Positions 1-8,710 of a DNA stretch of 41,073 nt are shown piece by piece. The DNA is from Lysobacter enzymogenes (GTDB lineage: Bacteria; Pseudomonadota; Gammaproteobacteria; Xanthomonadales; Xanthomonadaceae): NCBI RefSeq assembly GCF_900106525.1, contig NZ_FNOG01000010.1, forward strand, positions 1-41,073, in the 5' to 3' direction. The position numbers and the translations under genes were made by a program. The notes below the pieces were generated by a model, which worked only from the letters and a program-made list of their open reading frames with translations, was not told the DNA's origin and did no database searches. Each line of letters starts with the position of its first letter. The first letter of the stretch is position 1.

Positions 1-1
1 G

Positions 2-376
2 GCCGGCGACAACGCGGGTCTGCTGCTGCGCGGCACCAAGCGCGACGACGTCGAGCGCGGCCAGGTGCTGGCCAAGCCGGGTTCGATCACCCCGCACACC
101 GAGTTCGAGGGCGAGGTGTACGTGCTGTCGAAGGACGAAGGCGGCCGCCACACCCCGTTCTTCAAGGGCTACCGTCCGCAGTTCTACTTCCGCACCACCG
201 ACATCACTGGCGCGTGCCAGCTGCCGGAAGGCGTGGAGATGGTGATGCCGGGCGACAACGTGAAGATGGTGGTCACGCTGATCAACCCGGTGGCGATGGA
301 CGAAGGCCTGCGCTTCGCGATCCGCGAAGGCGGCCGCACCGTCGGCGCCGGCGTGGTGTCGAAGATCCTGAAGTGA
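2..376 (+). CDS. tuf: Elongation factor Tu, C-terminal part (cut by window edge)
   Basis: EF-Tu carries aminoacyl-tRNA to the ribosomal A site as a GTP complex in the cytoplasm. Only the last 124 codons are in the window. The frame opens at base 2 with [20 protein letters not shown], the end of domain 2, and runs through domain 3, with [20 protein letters not shown] and the terminal [16 protein letters not shown], both typical of EF-Tu. The GTPase domain lies upstream of the window. The neighbour rpsJ fits the usual order fusA-tuf-rpsJ, so this is the tuf copy of the str operon. A second tuf copy elsewhere is common in this group but cannot be seen here. A U-tract hairpin at 487-517 probably ends the transcript. 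Confidence 0.97.
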   Translation, partial: AGDNAGLLLRGTKRDDVERGQVLAKPGSITPHTEFEGEVYVLSKDEGGRHTPFFKGYRPQFYFRTTDITGACQLPEGVEMVMPGDNVKMVVTLINPVAMDEGLRFAIREGGRTVGAGVVSKILK

Positions 377-377
377 C

Positions 378-420
378 GATCTGACCCGCGCGCGCTTTGC
401 GCGCGCGGCTTGGTCAGATC
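378..420 (+). repeat. Nested inverted repeat downstream of tuf
   Basis: An inner stem of ten perfect pairs (386-395 with 399-408, loop TTT) is flanked by a matching outer pair: GATCTGACC at 378-386 and GGTCAGATC at 412-420. The arms meet just after the tuf stop codon. There is no T-run after it, so it is more likely an mRNA 3'-end stabiliser or processing hairpin than a terminator. It abuts the palindrome that begins at 421. Confidence 0.6.
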
Positions 421-447
421 GTCATCCCCGCGAAAGCGGGGATCCAG
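421..447. repeat. Short dispersed palindrome of the ATCCCCGC-GAAA-GCGGGGAT type
   Basis: ATCCCCGC (424-431) pairs perfectly with GCGGGGAT (436-443) around a GAAA loop and is flanked by GTC and CCAG. Elements of this form (GTCATCCCCGCGAAAGCGGG) are common intergenic repeats in beta- and gammaproteobacteria, often next to gene ends. Only one copy is visible here, so its membership of a repeat family rests on resemblance rather than on copies in this window. Confidence 0.6.
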
Positions 448-486
448 AGACGAGGACTAACCCCCGAAATCTCAGGCGAACCGATC

Positions 487-517
487 CCGCGGCGGCCTCC
501 CGGCCGCCGCGGCTTTT
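487..517 (+). terminator. Rho-independent terminator of tuf / str operon
   Basis: An eleven-pair perfect stem (487-497 with 502-512, loop TCCC) is followed directly by CTTTTC. It lies 110 bases after the tuf stop and upstream of the candidate S10 promoter at 581-610, so it would separate the two transcription units. Confidence 0.75.
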
Positions 518-580
518 CAAGGCCAGCCAGCTCCCTGAACGGAGCTGCCGGCCGGTCCGCAATCCCGCAGGGCAGGGGAG

Positions 581-610
581 TTGCATCGCCCCCGTCAATA
601 CCGCTAGAAT
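581..610 (+). promoter_or_regulatory. Candidate sigma-70 promoter of the S10 operon
   Basis: TTGCAT (581-586) and TAGAAT (605-610) are 18 bases apart, four and five matches to the consensus hexamers. Transcription would start near 617, giving a leader of about 310 bases before rpsJ. The site lies just past the tuf terminator, which supports it. Confidence 0.55.
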
Positions 611-616
611 GCGCGA

Positions 617-929
617 CCACCGTGCCAGCCTGGCTTCCAGGCCGGCACAACCAGCGAAATGAGGAACAGGACGTCCCTCGTATTCGCCAGACAGGGATAT
701 GTCGCACGGCAGCTCCGTACGTTCCGGGCCCACAAGGCATCCAGGGAACAGTAACGGGGCCCTTCGTGCGTTCTGCTCAGTCTGGGGCGGGCCGGGAAAC
801 CGGGCCGCCTTAGCTTTTCCAGGCAAGGAAGCTCCGGGGCGAGGGTGTTGCCCTGGAGTGTTTGCGTTTTCGTGGGGTCGGCGCACCCAGAAGCCGTCCC
901 GTCGCTCTTTCAACCAAGGAATTCCGTTC
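617..929 (+). promoter_or_regulatory. Long structured leader of the S10 operon (possible L4 target)
   Basis: This 313-base stretch between the candidate start site and rpsJ has no convincing gene. It contains at least two strong hairpins. The first is 786-795 with 800-809 around a GAAA loop (one G-G mismatch). The second is 832-840 with 850-858 around a nine-base loop (one G-U pair). In E. coli, L4 binds the S10 leader and represses the operon through attenuation and translation. Whether that control exists here is inference: only the length, position and folding potential are visible. The ribosome-binding site AAGGA is at 916-920. Confidence 0.5.
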
Positions 930-1241
930 ATGGCGGACCAAAAGATCCGGATCCGGCTCAAGGCGTACGATCATCGTCTGATCGACCGCTCGGCCAGCGA
1001 GATCGTCGAAACGGCCAAGCGGACCGGCGCGCAAGTGCGCGGCCCGATCCCCCTGCCGACCAAGATCGAGCGCTACACCGTTCTCGTCTCCCCGCACGTC
1101 GACAAGGACGCGCGCGACCAGTACGAGACCCGCACGCACAAGCGCGTGCTCGACATCGTCGACCCCAACGACAAGACCGTGGACGCGCTGATGAAGCTCG
1201 AACTCGCGGCTGGCGTTGATGTCCAGATCAAGCTGACCTGA
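930..1241 (+). CDS. rpsJ: 30S ribosomal protein S10
   Basis: S10 sits in the head of the 30S subunit and, with NusB, also takes part in transcription antitermination (known for the family). The 103-residue product has exactly the usual length and begins [19 protein letters not shown], with [20 protein letters not shown] and the loop region [20 protein letters not shown]. The ATG at 930 is chosen because AAGGA lies nine bases upstream and the protein then starts as in other bacteria. The open frame extends further upstream, but that part has no family resemblance. It is the first gene of the S10 operon, ten bases before rplC. Confidence 0.98.
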   Translation: MADQKIRIRLKAYDHRLIDRSASEIVETAKRTGAQVRGPIPLPTKIERYTVLVSPHVDKDARDQYETRTHKRVLDIVDPNDKTVDALMKLELAAGVDVQIKLT

Positions 1242-1251
1242 GGCAACCACT

Positions 1252-1905
1252 ATGACCGCGAAGAAATATTCGTTGGGCATCGTCGGTCGCAAGGCCGGCA
1301 TGAGCCGCTTCTTCACCGAAGACGGCAAGTCGGTTCCGGTGACCCTCATCGAGGCGACCCCGAACCGCATCACCCAGATCAAGACCGAAGACACCGACGG
1401 CTACAGCGCCGTGCAGGTGACGGTCGGCGTGCGCCGCGCCGCGCTCGTCAACAAGCCCGAAGCCGGTCACCTCGCCAAGGCGAAGGTCGAAGCCGGTCGC
1501 GGCCTGTGGGAGCTGCGCGTGGAAGCCGACCAGATCGGCGCGTTCGAAGTGGGCGGCGAGATCAAGGCCGACATCTTCAGCGCCGGCCAGCTGGTCGACG
1601 TCCAGGGCGTCACCAAGGGCAAGGGCTTCCAGGGCACGATCAAGCGCTGGAACTTCCGCATGGGCGACGCGACGCACGGTAACTCGCTGTCGCACCGTTC
1701 GCCGGGCTCCATCGGCCAGCGCCAGACGCCGGGCCGCGTGTTTCCGGGCAAGAAGATGTCGGGCCACATGGGCGCCGTCCAGCAGAGCACCCAGCGTCTT
1801 GAAGTGGTCAAGGTCGACGCCGAGCGCGGCCTGATCGCGATCAAGGGCGCCGTGCCGGGCGCGCCGGGTGGCGACGTGATCGTCCGTCCCTCGAGCAAGG
1901 CATAA
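1252..1905 (+). CDS. rplC: 50S ribosomal protein L3
   Basis: L3 is an early-assembly protein of the large subunit that binds 23S rRNA and sends a long loop towards the peptidyl transferase centre. The product has 217 residues, within the family range. Signature stretches include [20 protein letters not shown] at the N-terminus, the central [20 protein letters not shown] and the loop [20 protein letters not shown]. The start is an ATG ten bases after rpsJ. It ends seven bases before the last G of the rplD ribosome-binding site, in a tight operon arrangement. Confidence 0.98.
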   Translation: MTAKKYSLGIVGRKAGMSRFFTEDGKSVPVTLIEATPNRITQIKTEDTDGYSAVQVTVGVRRAALVNKPEAGHLAKAKVEAGRGLWELRVEADQIGAFEVGGEIKADIFSAGQLVDVQGVTKGKGFQGTIKRWNFRMGDATHGNSLSHRSPGSIGQRQTPGRVFPGKKMSGHMGAVQQSTQRLEVVKVDAERGLIAIKGAVPGAPGGDVIVRPSSKA

Positions 1906-1917
1906 GGAGAGATGACG

Positions 1918-2523
1918 ATGGAACTCGCCATCAATAACAGCACCAAGACTCTGTCGGTCTCCGACGAGATCTTCGGCCGCGAATTCAGCGAAGATCTGGT
2001 CCATCAGGTCGTCGTCGCCTATCGCAACGCCGGTCGCGCCGGCACCAAGGCGCAGAAGACCCGTTCGGAAGTCAACGGCACCACCAAGAAGTCGAAGAAG
2101 CAGAAGGGCGGCGGTGCTCGTCACGGCGCTCTGACCGCTCCGATCTTCGTCGGCGGCGGCGTGACCTTCGCGGCCAAGCCGCGCAGCTTCGCGCAGAAGG
2201 TCAACCGCAAGATGTACCGCGCCGCGATCGCCGCGATCCTGTCCGAGCTGAACCGCCAGGGCCGTATCAAGGTCGTCGAGAGCTTCGACATCGATGCGCC
2301 GAAGACCAAGGGCCTGATCGAAAAGCTCAAGAGCCTGGAAGTCGGTCGCCGTCCGCTGATCGTCACCGAAGAGGCCACCGAGAACCTGTATCTCTCGGCC
2401 CGCAACCTGCCGTACGTCGAAGTGCGTGATGTCCAGGGCCTGGATCCGGTCGCCCTCGTTGGCGCCGACTCGGTCGTGCTCACCAGCGATGCGGTCAAGA
2501 AGATCGAGGAGTGGCTGGCATGA
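1918..2523 (+). CDS. rplD: 50S ribosomal protein L4
   Basis: L4 binds 23S rRNA, lines the peptide exit tunnel and, in E. coli, represses the S10 operon. The product has 201 residues and begins [20 protein letters not shown]. Two ATGs compete, at 1912 and 1918. The ribosome-binding site AAGGAG at 1904-1909 is only two bases from the first but eight from the second, and known L4 proteins start MEL, so 1918 is preferred. The tunnel loop is recognisable as [20 protein letters not shown]. Its stop codon overlaps the rplW start (ATGA). Confidence 0.97.
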   Translation: MELAINNSTKTLSVSDEIFGREFSEDLVHQVVVAYRNAGRAGTKAQKTRSEVNGTTKKSKKQKGGGARHGALTAPIFVGGGVTFAAKPRSFAQKVNRKMYRAAIAAILSELNRQGRIKVVESFDIDAPKTKGLIEKLKSLEVGRRPLIVTEEATENLYLSARNLPYVEVRDVQGLDPVALVGADSVVLTSDAVKKIEEWLA

Positions 2524-2816
2524 ACGACGCCAAGCTCTACAGCATCATCCGCGCGCCGCGCGTGTCCGAAAAGACCGCACGTCTGCAGGAAGTTTCCAAC
2601 CAATACGTCTTCGAAGTTTCGAACGAAGCTACCAAGGCCGACATCAAGGTCGCCGTGGAAAAGCTGTTCGACGTCAAGGTCGAGGCTGTCAATGTGGTCA
2701 ACGTGAAGGGCAAGAACAAAGCCTTCCGCAACCGCATGGGCCGTCGCGGCGACTGGCGCAAGGCGTACGTGAAGCTGGCCGAAGGCCAGTCGATCGACGT
2801 GATGGCCAAGGCCTGA
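2520..2816 (+). CDS. rplW: 50S ribosomal protein L23
   Basis: L23 lies at the exit of the peptide tunnel and is the docking site for trigger factor and SRP. The product has 98 residues with the conserved start region [14 protein letters not shown]; Glu17 corresponds to the trigger-factor contact in E. coli. The ATG at 2520 overlaps the rplD stop by four bases and has GAGGAG at 2506-2511 at good spacing. An in-frame GTG at 2511 would add three residues but lacks a ribosome-binding site of its own. Translational coupling to rplD is likely. Confidence 0.97.
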   Translation: MNDAKLYSIIRAPRVSEKTARLQEVSNQYVFEVSNEATKADIKVAVEKLFDVKVEAVNVVNVKGKNKAFRNRMGRRGDWRKAYVKLAEGQSIDVMAKA

Positions 2817-2826
2817 GGAAAGACCC

Positions 2827-3654
2827 ATGGCATTGATGACTTTCAAGCCCACCTCCGCAGGCCGCCGCAACGCGGTCCGCGTCGTGACCCCGGGCCTGCA
2901 CAAGGGCGCGCCGCACGCGGCCCTGATCGAAAAGCAGGGCAAGACCGGCGGCCGTAACCACCACGGCCGAATCACCACCCGCCACATCGGCGGCGGTCAC
3001 AAGCAGCACTACCGCATCATCGACTTCAAGCGCGATAAGGAAGGCATCCCGGCGCGCGTGGAGCGGATCGAATACGATCCCAACCGCACCGCGCACATCG
3101 CGCTGCTGTGCTACGTCGATGGCGAACGCCGTTACATCATCGCCCCGAAGGGCCTGAAGGATGGCGATCAGGTCATCGCCGGCCGCGACGCCCCCATCAA
3201 GGTGGGCAACACGCTGCCGCTGACCAACATCCCGGTCGGCTCCACCGTGTGCTGCGTCGAGATGAAGCCGGGCAAGGGCGCCCAGCTGGCCCGCGCGGCC
3301 GGCGCCAGCGCCTACCTGGTGGCTCGCGAGCAGGGCTACGCCACGCTGCGTCTTCGCTCCGGCGAAATGCGCAAGGTGCCGGTCGAGTGCCGCGCCACCA
3401 TCGGCGAAGTCGGCAACGACGAGCACAGCCTCGAGAAGCTCGGCAAGGCCGGCGCCAAGCGTTGGCGCGGCATCAAGCCGACCGTCCGCGGCGCGGCCAT
3501 GAACCCCGTCGACCATCCGCACGGTGGTGGTGAGGCGAAGGCTGGCCAGGGCAACCCGCATCCGGTCACCCCGTGGGGTGTTCCGACCAAGGGTTACAAG
3601 ACGCGCAAGAACAAGCGCACCACGCAATTCATCGTGCGCGATCGCAGGGGTTAA
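2827..3654 (+). CDS. rplB: 50S ribosomal protein L2
   Basis: L2 is needed for subunit association and peptidyl transferase activity and binds 23S rRNA directly. At 275 residues it has the normal length. It shows [20 protein letters not shown] near residue 40 and the highly conserved C-terminal [17 protein letters not shown], with His230 and His232. The last residues, [15 protein letters not shown], match the family. It starts ten bases after rplW and ends seven bases before rpsS. Confidence 0.98.
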   Translation: MALMTFKPTSAGRRNAVRVVTPGLHKGAPHAALIEKQGKTGGRNHHGRITTRHIGGGHKQHYRIIDFKRDKEGIPARVERIEYDPNRTAHIALLCYVDGERRYIIAPKGLKDGDQVIAGRDAPIKVGNTLPLTNIPVGSTVCCVEMKPGKGAQLARAAGASAYLVAREQGYATLRLRSGEMRKVPVECRATIGEVGNDEHSLEKLGKAGAKRWRGIKPTVRGAAMNPVDHPHGGGEAKAGQGNPHPVTPWGVPTKGYKTRKNKRTTQFIVRDRRG

Positions 3655-3660
3655 TCGGCC

Positions 3661-3930
3661 ATGGCACGTTCACTGAAGAAGGGTCCGTTCGTCGACCACC
3701 ATCTGATCAAGAAGGTGGAGACCGCGGGCAACAACAAGAAGCCGATCAAGACTTGGTCGCGCCGTTCGATGGTGCTGCCGGAGATGGTGGGTTTCACGAT
3801 CGCCGTCCACAACGGCAAGAACCACATCCCGGTGCTGGTCAACGAAAACATGGTTGGCCACAAGCTTGGCGAGTTCGCTCTGACCCGTACGTTCAAGGGT
3901 CACGGCGGCGACAAGAAGTCGGGCAAGTAA
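3661..3930 (+). CDS. rpsS: 30S ribosomal protein S19
   Basis: S19 forms a pair with S13 in the head of the small subunit and touches the A- and P-site tRNA region. The product has 89 residues with [19 protein letters not shown] at the N-terminus and the conserved [20 protein letters not shown] and [20 protein letters not shown]. The start is an ATG six bases after the rplB stop. Its stop codon is part of the AAGGAG site of rplV. Confidence 0.98.
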   Translation: MARSLKKGPFVDHHLIKKVETAGNNKKPIKTWSRRSMVLPEMVGFTIAVHNGKNHIPVLVNENMVGHKLGEFALTRTFKGHGGDKKSGK

Positions 3931-3940
3931 GGAGATGACC

Positions 3941-4276
3941 ATGGAAGCGAAAGCCATCCTGCGCACCGCGCGCATCTCCCCGCAGAAGGCCCGCCTGGTC
4001 GCCGACCAGGTGCGCGGTCTGTCCGCCGAGCGCGCCGTCAACCTGCTGAAGTTCTCGGACAAGAAGGCTGCTGCACTGATCCGCAAGGTCGTGGAGTCCG
4101 CCATCGCCAACGCCGAGAACAACCAGGGCGCCGACGTCGACGATCTCAAGGTCAAGACCATCATGGTTGACGAGGGTCCCGCACTTAAGCGCTTCATGGC
4201 GCGTGCGAAGGGCCGCGGCACCCGCATCCTCAAGCGCACCAGCCACATCACTGTGGTTGTGGGCGCCGGCAAGTAA
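3941..4276 (+). CDS. rplV: 50S ribosomal protein L22
   Basis: L22 contacts all domains of 23S rRNA, and its beta-hairpin lines the exit tunnel. The product has 111 residues: [20 protein letters not shown], then [20 protein letters not shown] and the hairpin region [20 protein letters not shown]. Two ATGs (3935 and 3941) follow AAGGAG at 3929-3934. The first leaves no spacing at all, the second six bases, so 3941 is taken as the start. Thirteen bases separate it from rpsC. Confidence 0.97.
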   Translation: MEAKAILRTARISPQKARLVADQVRGLSAERAVNLLKFSDKKAAALIRKVVESAIANAENNQGADVDDLKVKTIMVDEGPALKRFMARAKGRGTRILKRTSHITVVVGAGK

Positions 4277-4289
4277 GGCGGAGTAGACA

Positions 4290-5051
4290 ATGGGTCATAA
4301 AGTTCATCCGACCGGAATCCGCCTGGGCATCGCCAAGGATTGGAATTCCAAGTGGTTCGCCAACAAGAAGCAGTACGCCGAGTACCTGGCGGCTGACCTG
4401 AAGGTTCGCGAGATGCTTCGCAAGAAGCTGGCTCAGGCCGGCATCTCGAAGATCTTCATCGAACGTCCGGCGAACAACGCCCGCGTGACGATCCACACCG
4501 CCCGTCCGGGCGTGGTGATCGGCAAGCGCGGCGAGGACATCGAGAAGCTGCGTAAGGAAGTCAGCAACCTGATGGGCGTTCCGGCGCACATCAACGTGAC
4601 CGAGGTCCGCAAGCCGGAGCTCGACGCGCAGCTGGTCGCCGAATCGATCGCGCAGCAGCTCGAGCGCCGCATCATGTTCCGCCGCGCGATGAAGCGTGCG
4701 GTGGGCAATGCGATGCGCCTGGGCGCCCTGGGCATCAAGGTCAACGTCGCCGGCCGCCTCAACGGCGCCGAGATCGCGCGTTCGGAGTGGTATCGCGAAG
4801 GCCGCGTGCCGCTGCATACCCTGCGCGCCGACATCGACTACGGCTTTGCCGAAGCCAAGACGACCTACGGCATCATCGGCATCAAGACCTGGATCTATAA
4901 GGGCGAAGTGTTCGATTTCGCTCAGATCGGCCAGGAGAAGCAGGACGACTCGCCGCGCAACGAGCGTGGTGACCGTGGCGACCGCGGAGATCGCGGCGAC
5001 CGCGGCGATCGTAACGACCGCTCGGGCCGTCCTGCCCGCGAACAGAGGTAA
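4290..5051 (+). CDS. rpsC: 30S ribosomal protein S3 with an RGD-repeat tail
   Basis: S3 lies at the mRNA entry channel of the 30S subunit and contributes to its helicase activity. The product has 253 residues, about 20 more than E. coli S3. The type-2 KH domain has the loop [13 protein letters not shown] near residue 75, and the C-terminal domain has [20 protein letters not shown]. The extra length is a charged tail in which Arg-Gly-Asp occurs four times in a row (residues 226-237) followed by Arg-Asn-Asp. The DNA of the tail is a degenerate nine-base repeat (4965-5009). Such basic tails are variable in S3 and probably dispensable, which is inference. Confidence 0.98.
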   Translation: MGHKVHPTGIRLGIAKDWNSKWFANKKQYAEYLAADLKVREMLRKKLAQAGISKIFIERPANNARVTIHTARPGVVIGKRGEDIEKLRKEVSNLMGVPAHINVTEVRKPELDAQLVAESIAQQLERRIMFRRAMKRAVGNAMRLGALGIKVNVAGRLNGAEIARSEWYREGRVPLHTLRADIDYGFAEAKTTYGIIGIKTWIYKGEVFDFAQIGQEKQDDSPRNERGDRGDRGDRGDRGDRNDRSGRPAREQR

Positions 5052-5057
5052 TCCGCC

Positions 5058-5471
5058 ATGCTGCAACCCAAGCGAACCAAGTACCGCAAGGTACACAAGG
5101 GCCGTAACGAGGGCCTGAGCTGGAACGGCAACGCCGTCAGCTTCGGCGAGTACGGCCTCAAGGCGACCGCGCACGGCCAGCTGACCGCTCGTCAGATCGA
5201 AGCGGCCCGCCGCTCGATCAGCCGCTACGTCAAGCGCGGCGGCAAGATGTGGATCCGCGTGTTCCCGGACAAGCCGATCACCAAGAAGCCGATCGAAGTC
5301 CGAATGGGCTCCGGTAAGGGCAACGTCGAGTACTGGGTCGCCCAGATCCAGCCCGGTCGCATGATTTACGAGATCGAAGGTGTGGCCGAAGACGTGGCGC
5401 GCGAAGCGTTCCGCCTGGCCGCCGCCAAGCTCTCGGTGACCACCACTTTCGTTACCCGGACGGTGCGCTAA
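5058..5471 (+). CDS. rplP: 50S ribosomal protein L16
   Basis: L16 helps to position tRNA in the A site and is a late assembly protein of the large subunit. It has 137 residues and begins [20 protein letters not shown], with [20 protein letters not shown] and the conserved [20 protein letters not shown]. The glycine-rich [20 protein letters not shown] is also present; in E. coli a nearby arginine is hydroxylated by the oxygenase YcfD/RoxA. Its stop overlaps the rpmC start by one base, indicating coupled translation. Confidence 0.98.
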   Translation: MLQPKRTKYRKVHKGRNEGLSWNGNAVSFGEYGLKATAHGQLTARQIEAARRSISRYVKRGGKMWIRVFPDKPITKKPIEVRMGSGKGNVEYWVAQIQPGRMIYEIEGVAEDVAREAFRLAAAKLSVTTTFVTRTVR

Positions 5472-5656
5472 TGGAACTCAAGCAACTGCGCGAGAAGTCT
5501 GCCGATGAGCTGAAGGCTCATCTGGTCGAACTGCACAAGGAGGGCTTCGCCCTTCGCATGCAGAAGGCCACCGGCCAGCTCGCCAAGACCCATGAGGCCC
5601 GCCGCGTGCGCCGCGAGATCGCTCGCGTCAACATGCTGCTGGGCGAGAAGAAGTAA
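5471..5656 (+). CDS. rpmC: 50S ribosomal protein L29
   Basis: L29 is a small two-helix protein near the tunnel exit, next to L23. It has 61 residues: [20 protein letters not shown], then [20 protein letters not shown] and a lysine-rich end. The length is normal. Its ATG shares a base with the TAA of rplP. Ten bases separate it from rpsQ, where AAGGAC acts as a ribosome-binding site. Confidence 0.97.
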   Translation: MELKQLREKSADELKAHLVELHKEGFALRMQKATGQLAKTHEARRVRREIARVNMLLGEKK

Positions 5657-5666
5657 GGACCCTGCC

Positions 5667-5936
5667 ATGACCGACAACAAGACAGAGAAGGCTGTGCGCA
5701 CGGTTGAAGGCCGGGTCGTCAGCAACAAGATGGACAAGACCGTCACCGTGCTCGTCGAGCGCCAGGTCAAGCACGCGCTGTACGGCAAGTACATCCGTCG
5801 CTCGACCAAGCTCCACGCCCACGACGCCGAAAACGCCTGCAAAGAAGGCGATATCGTGCGCGTGAAGGAGATCGCTCCGCTGTCCAAGACCAAGAACTGG
5901 AGCGTGGTTGAGATCGTCAGCCGCGTGGCCGAATAA
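5667..5936 (+). CDS. rpsQ: 30S ribosomal protein S17
   Basis: S17 is a primary 16S rRNA-binding protein with an OB fold, needed for early 30S assembly. The 89-residue product contains [20 protein letters not shown] and the conserved [20 protein letters not shown], followed by [18 protein letters not shown]. The open frame extends upstream into rpmC, but the ATG at 5667 is preceded by AAGGAC and gives the usual length. It is the last gene of the S10 operon in the standard order. Confidence 0.97.
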   Translation: MTDNKTEKAVRTVEGRVVSNKMDKTVTVLVERQVKHALYGKYIRRSTKLHAHDAENACKEGDIVRVKEIAPLSKTKNWSVVEIVSRVAE

Positions 5937-5950
5937 GAGGAGGCTGAACC

Positions 5951-6319
5951 ATGATCCAGATGCAAAGCTACCTCGGCGTGGCCGACAACTCCGGGGCTAA
6001 GGAAGTGATGTGCATCAAGGTGCTCGGCGGCTCCAAGCGCCGTTACGCGCACATTGGCGACATCATCAAGGTCACCGTGAAGGACGCGATCCCGCGCGGC
6101 AAGGTCAAGAAGGGCGACGTCTACGACGCCGTCGTGGTTCGCACCCGCAAGGGTGTGCGCCGTCCGGACGGCTCGCTGATCCGCTTCGACGGCAACGCTG
6201 CGGTGTTGCTCAACAACAAGCATGAGCCGATCGGCACCCGTATCTTCGGGCCCGTGACTCGCGAGCTGCGCTCGGAGAAGTTCATGAAGATCGTTTCGCT
6301 CGCGCCTGAAGTGCTCTGA
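5951..6319 (+). CDS. rplN: 50S ribosomal protein L14
   Basis: L14 forms part of the inter-subunit bridge and is the target of the silencing factor RsfS. The product has 122 residues with [20 protein letters not shown] at the N-terminus, [20 protein letters not shown] in the middle and [19 protein letters not shown] near the end, all diagnostic. It is conventionally the first gene of the spc operon. Here only 14 bases separate it from rpsQ, with an AGAGGAGG ribosome-binding site, so the S10 and spc operons are probably one transcript. Confidence 0.98.
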   Translation: MIQMQSYLGVADNSGAKEVMCIKVLGGSKRRYAHIGDIIKVTVKDAIPRGKVKKGDVYDAVVVRTRKGVRRPDGSLIRFDGNAAVLLNNKHEPIGTRIFGPVTRELRSEKFMKIVSLAPEVL

Positions 6320-6335
6320 GCGGAGGAACTAGACC

Positions 6336-6650
6336 ATGAACCGTATCAAGAAGGGCGATCAAGTGATCGTCACCGCCGGCAAGGACAAGGGCAAGAAGGG
6401 CGATGTGGTGCGCGTGCTCGGCGACAAGGTCGTCGTGTCGAACATCAACATCGTCAAGCGCCACACCAAGCCGAATCCGCAGGCCAACCAGCCGGGCGGC
6501 GTGGTGGAGCGCGAAGCGCCGATCCACATTTCCAACGTCATGCTGTTCAACCCGGCCACCGGCAAGGGCGAACGCATCGGTTTCAAGGTGCTGGAGGATG
6601 GACGCAAACTGCGTGTGTTCCGCTCCAGCGGTGAGGCGGTTGACGCCTGA
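6336..6650 (+). CDS. rplX: 50S ribosomal protein L24
   Basis: L24 starts assembly of the large subunit by binding the 5' end of 23S rRNA. It has 104 residues with a KOW motif at the N-terminus ([20 protein letters not shown]) and the conserved [20 protein letters not shown]. The length is typical. GGAGG lies a suitable distance before the ATG. It is 16 bases after rplN and 11 before rplE. Confidence 0.98.
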   Translation: MNRIKKGDQVIVTAGKDKGKKGDVVRVLGDKVVVSNINIVKRHTKPNPQANQPGGVVEREAPIHISNVMLFNPATGKGERIGFKVLEDGRKLRVFRSSGEAVDA

Positions 6651-6661
6651 GGAATGCTGAG

Positions 6662-7204
6662 ATGACCACCCGGCTCGAAGAGTTTTACAAGAAAGAAGTG
6701 GTTCCCGCGCTGACCGAAAAGTTCGGCTACAAGAACCCGATGGAAGTGCCGCGCCTCGTCAAGATCACGCTGAACATGGGCGTGGGCGAAGCCGCCACCA
6801 ACAAGAAGATCCTGGAAAATGCCGTCGCCGACATGACCAAGATCGCCGGCCAGAAGCCGATCGTGACCAAGTCCCGCGTGTCGGTGGCTTCGTTCAAGAT
6901 CCGCGACGGCTGGCCGATCGGCGCCAAGGTCACCCTGCGCCGCGCCAAGATGTTCGAGTTCCTGGACCGCCTGATCAACATCTCGCTGCCGCGCGTCCGC
7001 GACTTCCGCGGCGTGTCGGGCCGTTCGTTCGACGGCCGCGGCAACTACAACATGGGCGTCAAGGAACAGATCATCTTCCCGGAAATCGACTTCGACCAGG
7101 TCGACGCCCTGCGCGGCATGGACATCGCGATCACCACGACCGCGAAGACCGACGCCGAGGCCAAGGCCCTGCTCGAAGCCTTCCGCTTCCCGTTCCGTAA
7201 CTGA
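6662..7204 (+). CDS. rplE: 50S ribosomal protein L5
   Basis: L5 binds 5S rRNA and contacts the P-site tRNA and S13 across the subunit interface. The product has 180 residues: [20 protein letters not shown], then [40 protein letters not shown] and the C-terminal [20 protein letters not shown]. This is the normal length and layout. In E. coli the S8 protein represses the spc operon around this start; I see no clear copy of that target, though I could not fold it. Confidence 0.98.
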   Translation: MTTRLEEFYKKEVVPALTEKFGYKNPMEVPRLVKITLNMGVGEAATNKKILENAVADMTKIAGQKPIVTKSRVSVASFKIRDGWPIGAKVTLRRAKMFEFLDRLINISLPRVRDFRGVSGRSFDGRGNYNMGVKEQIIFPEIDFDQVDALRGMDIAITTTAKTDAEAKALLEAFRFPFRN

Positions 7205-7219
7205 GGCTAGGATTGAACA

Positions 7220-7525
7220 ATGGCTAAGACCTCCATGGTCAACCGCGACCTCAAGCGGACCAAGCTGGCGAAGAAGTTCGCGGCCAAGCGCGACGCGCTG
7301 AAGAAGATCATCTCCAGCGACGCGTCCTCCTACGAGGACAAGATGGACGCGGTGGTCAAGCTGCAGAAGCTGCCGCGCGACTCCTCGCCGAGCCGTCAGC
7401 GCAACCGTTGCGCCCTGACCGGCCGTTCGCGCGGCGTCTACCAGAAGTTCGGCCTGGGCCGCAACAAGCTGCGCGAAGCCACCATGCGCGGCGACGTGCC
7501 GGGTCTGCGCAAGGCCAGCTGGTAA
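7220..7525 (+). CDS. rpsN: 30S ribosomal protein S14 (zinc-free form)
   Basis: S14 is a late-assembly protein of the 30S head. The product has 101 residues and starts [20 protein letters not shown]. It has the conserved C-terminal half [20 protein letters not shown] and [11 protein letters not shown]. The long form without the paired CxxC motifs is the zinc-independent type found in gammaproteobacteria. Unlike in E. coli, where rpsH follows at once, 177 bases with two strong hairpins separate it from rpsH. Confidence 0.98.
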   Translation: MAKTSMVNRDLKRTKLAKKFAAKRDALKKIISSDASSYEDKMDAVVKLQKLPRDSSPSRQRNRCALTGRSRGVYQKFGLGRNKLREATMRGDVPGLRKASW

Positions 7526-7702
7526 GCGATCCACGCCGGCAACCGAGCAGATCTTAAAAGTCTGTTATAGTTGCCGGCTCCCCGGGCTTCGGCCCGGGTT
7601 CCCAGCGCGGCCTTCGGGCCGCGCTGGCGTTGTTGTAAGACGCTGTATACAACTGAAATTCGCAATCCCGCGGATATCGGTGCTACTCATAGGTGACTTT
7701 TA
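7526..7702 (+). promoter_or_regulatory. Hairpin spacer with candidate internal promoter before rpsH
   Basis: This is an atypical 177-base gap inside the spc operon. TGTTATAGT at 7563-7571 is a good extended -10 element without a clear -35, predicting a start near 7578. The transcript would then open with two perfect TTCG-loop hairpins: 7581-7587 with 7592-7598 (seven pairs), and 7602-7612 with 7617-7627 (eleven pairs). Neither is followed by a T-run. It may be an internal promoter with a 5' stabiliser, or a processing site. AGGTGA at 7691-7696 is the rpsH ribosome-binding site. Confidence 0.5.
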
Positions 7703-8101
7703 ATGAGCATGACTGATCCCATCGCCGACATGCTGGTCCGCATCAAGAATGCGGCCGCAGTGCGCAAGCAGACGGTGAAGATGCCTTCGTCCAAGGTGAA
7801 GGTGGCCATCGCCGCCGTGCTGAAGGAAGAGGGTTACATCCTGGACTCCCGCGTGACCGAGGTCGCCCCGGGCAAGTCCGAACTCGAAATTTCGCTGAAG
7901 TACTACGAAGGCAAGCCGGTGATCGAGCGCCTGCAGCGCTACTCCCGCTCGGGCCTGCGCCAGTACCGCGGCAAGGCCGATCTGCCCAAGGTCCTCGGTG
8001 GCCTGGGCGTCGCCATCATCTCCACCTCCAAGGGCATCATGACCGATGCGCAGGCGCGCCAGCAGGGCGTCGGCGGTGAAGTCCTGTGCTTCGTGGCCTA
8101 A
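7703..8101 (+). CDS. rpsH: 30S ribosomal protein S8
   Basis: S8 binds the central domain of 16S rRNA and, in E. coli, represses translation of the spc operon. It has 132 residues with the classic start [20 protein letters not shown], the central [20 protein letters not shown] and the C-terminal [20 protein letters not shown]. The ATG at 7703 gives the family-standard N-terminus and has AGGTGA seven bases upstream. It follows a hairpin-rich spacer and lies 15 bases before rplF. Confidence 0.98.
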   Translation: MSMTDPIADMLVRIKNAAAVRKQTVKMPSSKVKVAIAAVLKEEGYILDSRVTEVAPGKSELEISLKYYEGKPVIERLQRYSRSGLRQYRGKADLPKVLGGLGVAIISTSKGIMTDAQARQQGVGGEVLCFVA

Positions 8102-8116
8102 GGGAGTAAACGAACC

Positions 8117-8644
8117 ATGTCCCGAGTTGCCAAGAAGCCGATCGCCCTGCCGAAGGGCGTCGAAGTCAACGTGCAGGCCGATTCGATCGTCGCCAAGGGC
8201 CCGAAGGGCTCGCTGACCATCGCCAAGCCCGCCGCGATCAACCTCAAGATCGAAAACAACGAAGCGGTCTTCGCCACCGAAGACGCCGCGCTGATCCCGC
8301 TGACCGGTACCCTGCGCGCGATCCTGGCCAACATGGTCAAGGGCGTGTCGGAAGGCTTCGAGCGCAAGCTCGAGCTGGTCGGCGTCGGTTACCGCGCCGC
8401 GATGCAGGGCAAGGACCTCAGCCTGTCGCTGGGTTTCTCGCACCCGGTCGTGTTCCAGGCCCCGGAAGGCATCACCCTCGCCGCTCCGACCCAGACCGAA
8501 ATCCTGGTCCAGGGCGCGGACAAGCAGCGCGTGGGCGAAGTCGCCGCCAAGATTCGCGGTTTCCGTCCGCCGGAGCCCTATAAGGGCAAGGGTGTGAAGT
8601 ACGCCGGCGAAGTCATCATCCGCAAGGAAGCCAAGAAGGCTTAA
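8117..8644 (+). CDS. rplF: 50S ribosomal protein L6
   Basis: L6 lies near the factor-binding site of the 50S subunit and contacts elongation factors. The product has 175 residues in two similar domains. The first includes [20 protein letters not shown] and the second has [20 protein letters not shown] and [20 protein letters not shown], the latter being the L6 signature. Start and length are typical. A 66-base spacer with a GC-rich partial dyad follows before rplR. Confidence 0.98.
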   Translation: MSRVAKKPIALPKGVEVNVQADSIVAKGPKGSLTIAKPAAINLKIENNEAVFATEDAALIPLTGTLRAILANMVKGVSEGFERKLELVGVGYRAAMQGKDLSLSLGFSHPVVFQAPEGITLAAPTQTEILVQGADKQRVGEVAAKIRGFRPPEPYKGKGVKYAGEVIIRKEAKKA

Positions 8645-8710
8645 CGGGTAGGGCGCCGGTCCCCGGGCCGGCCTCGATAGACCAAGTCTTCAGCTTTCGG
8701 AGATCAGAAC

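Noticed and set aside
397-813. Open frame of 138 codons in the tuf-rpsJ gap
   Set aside because: It runs through a dispersed palindrome, a terminator and the candidate S10 promoter and looks like no protein.
7630-7651. TTGTTG and TATACA as a promoter before rpsH
   Set aside because: The spacing is only about ten bases, too short for sigma-70; the extended -10 at 7563-7571 is better.
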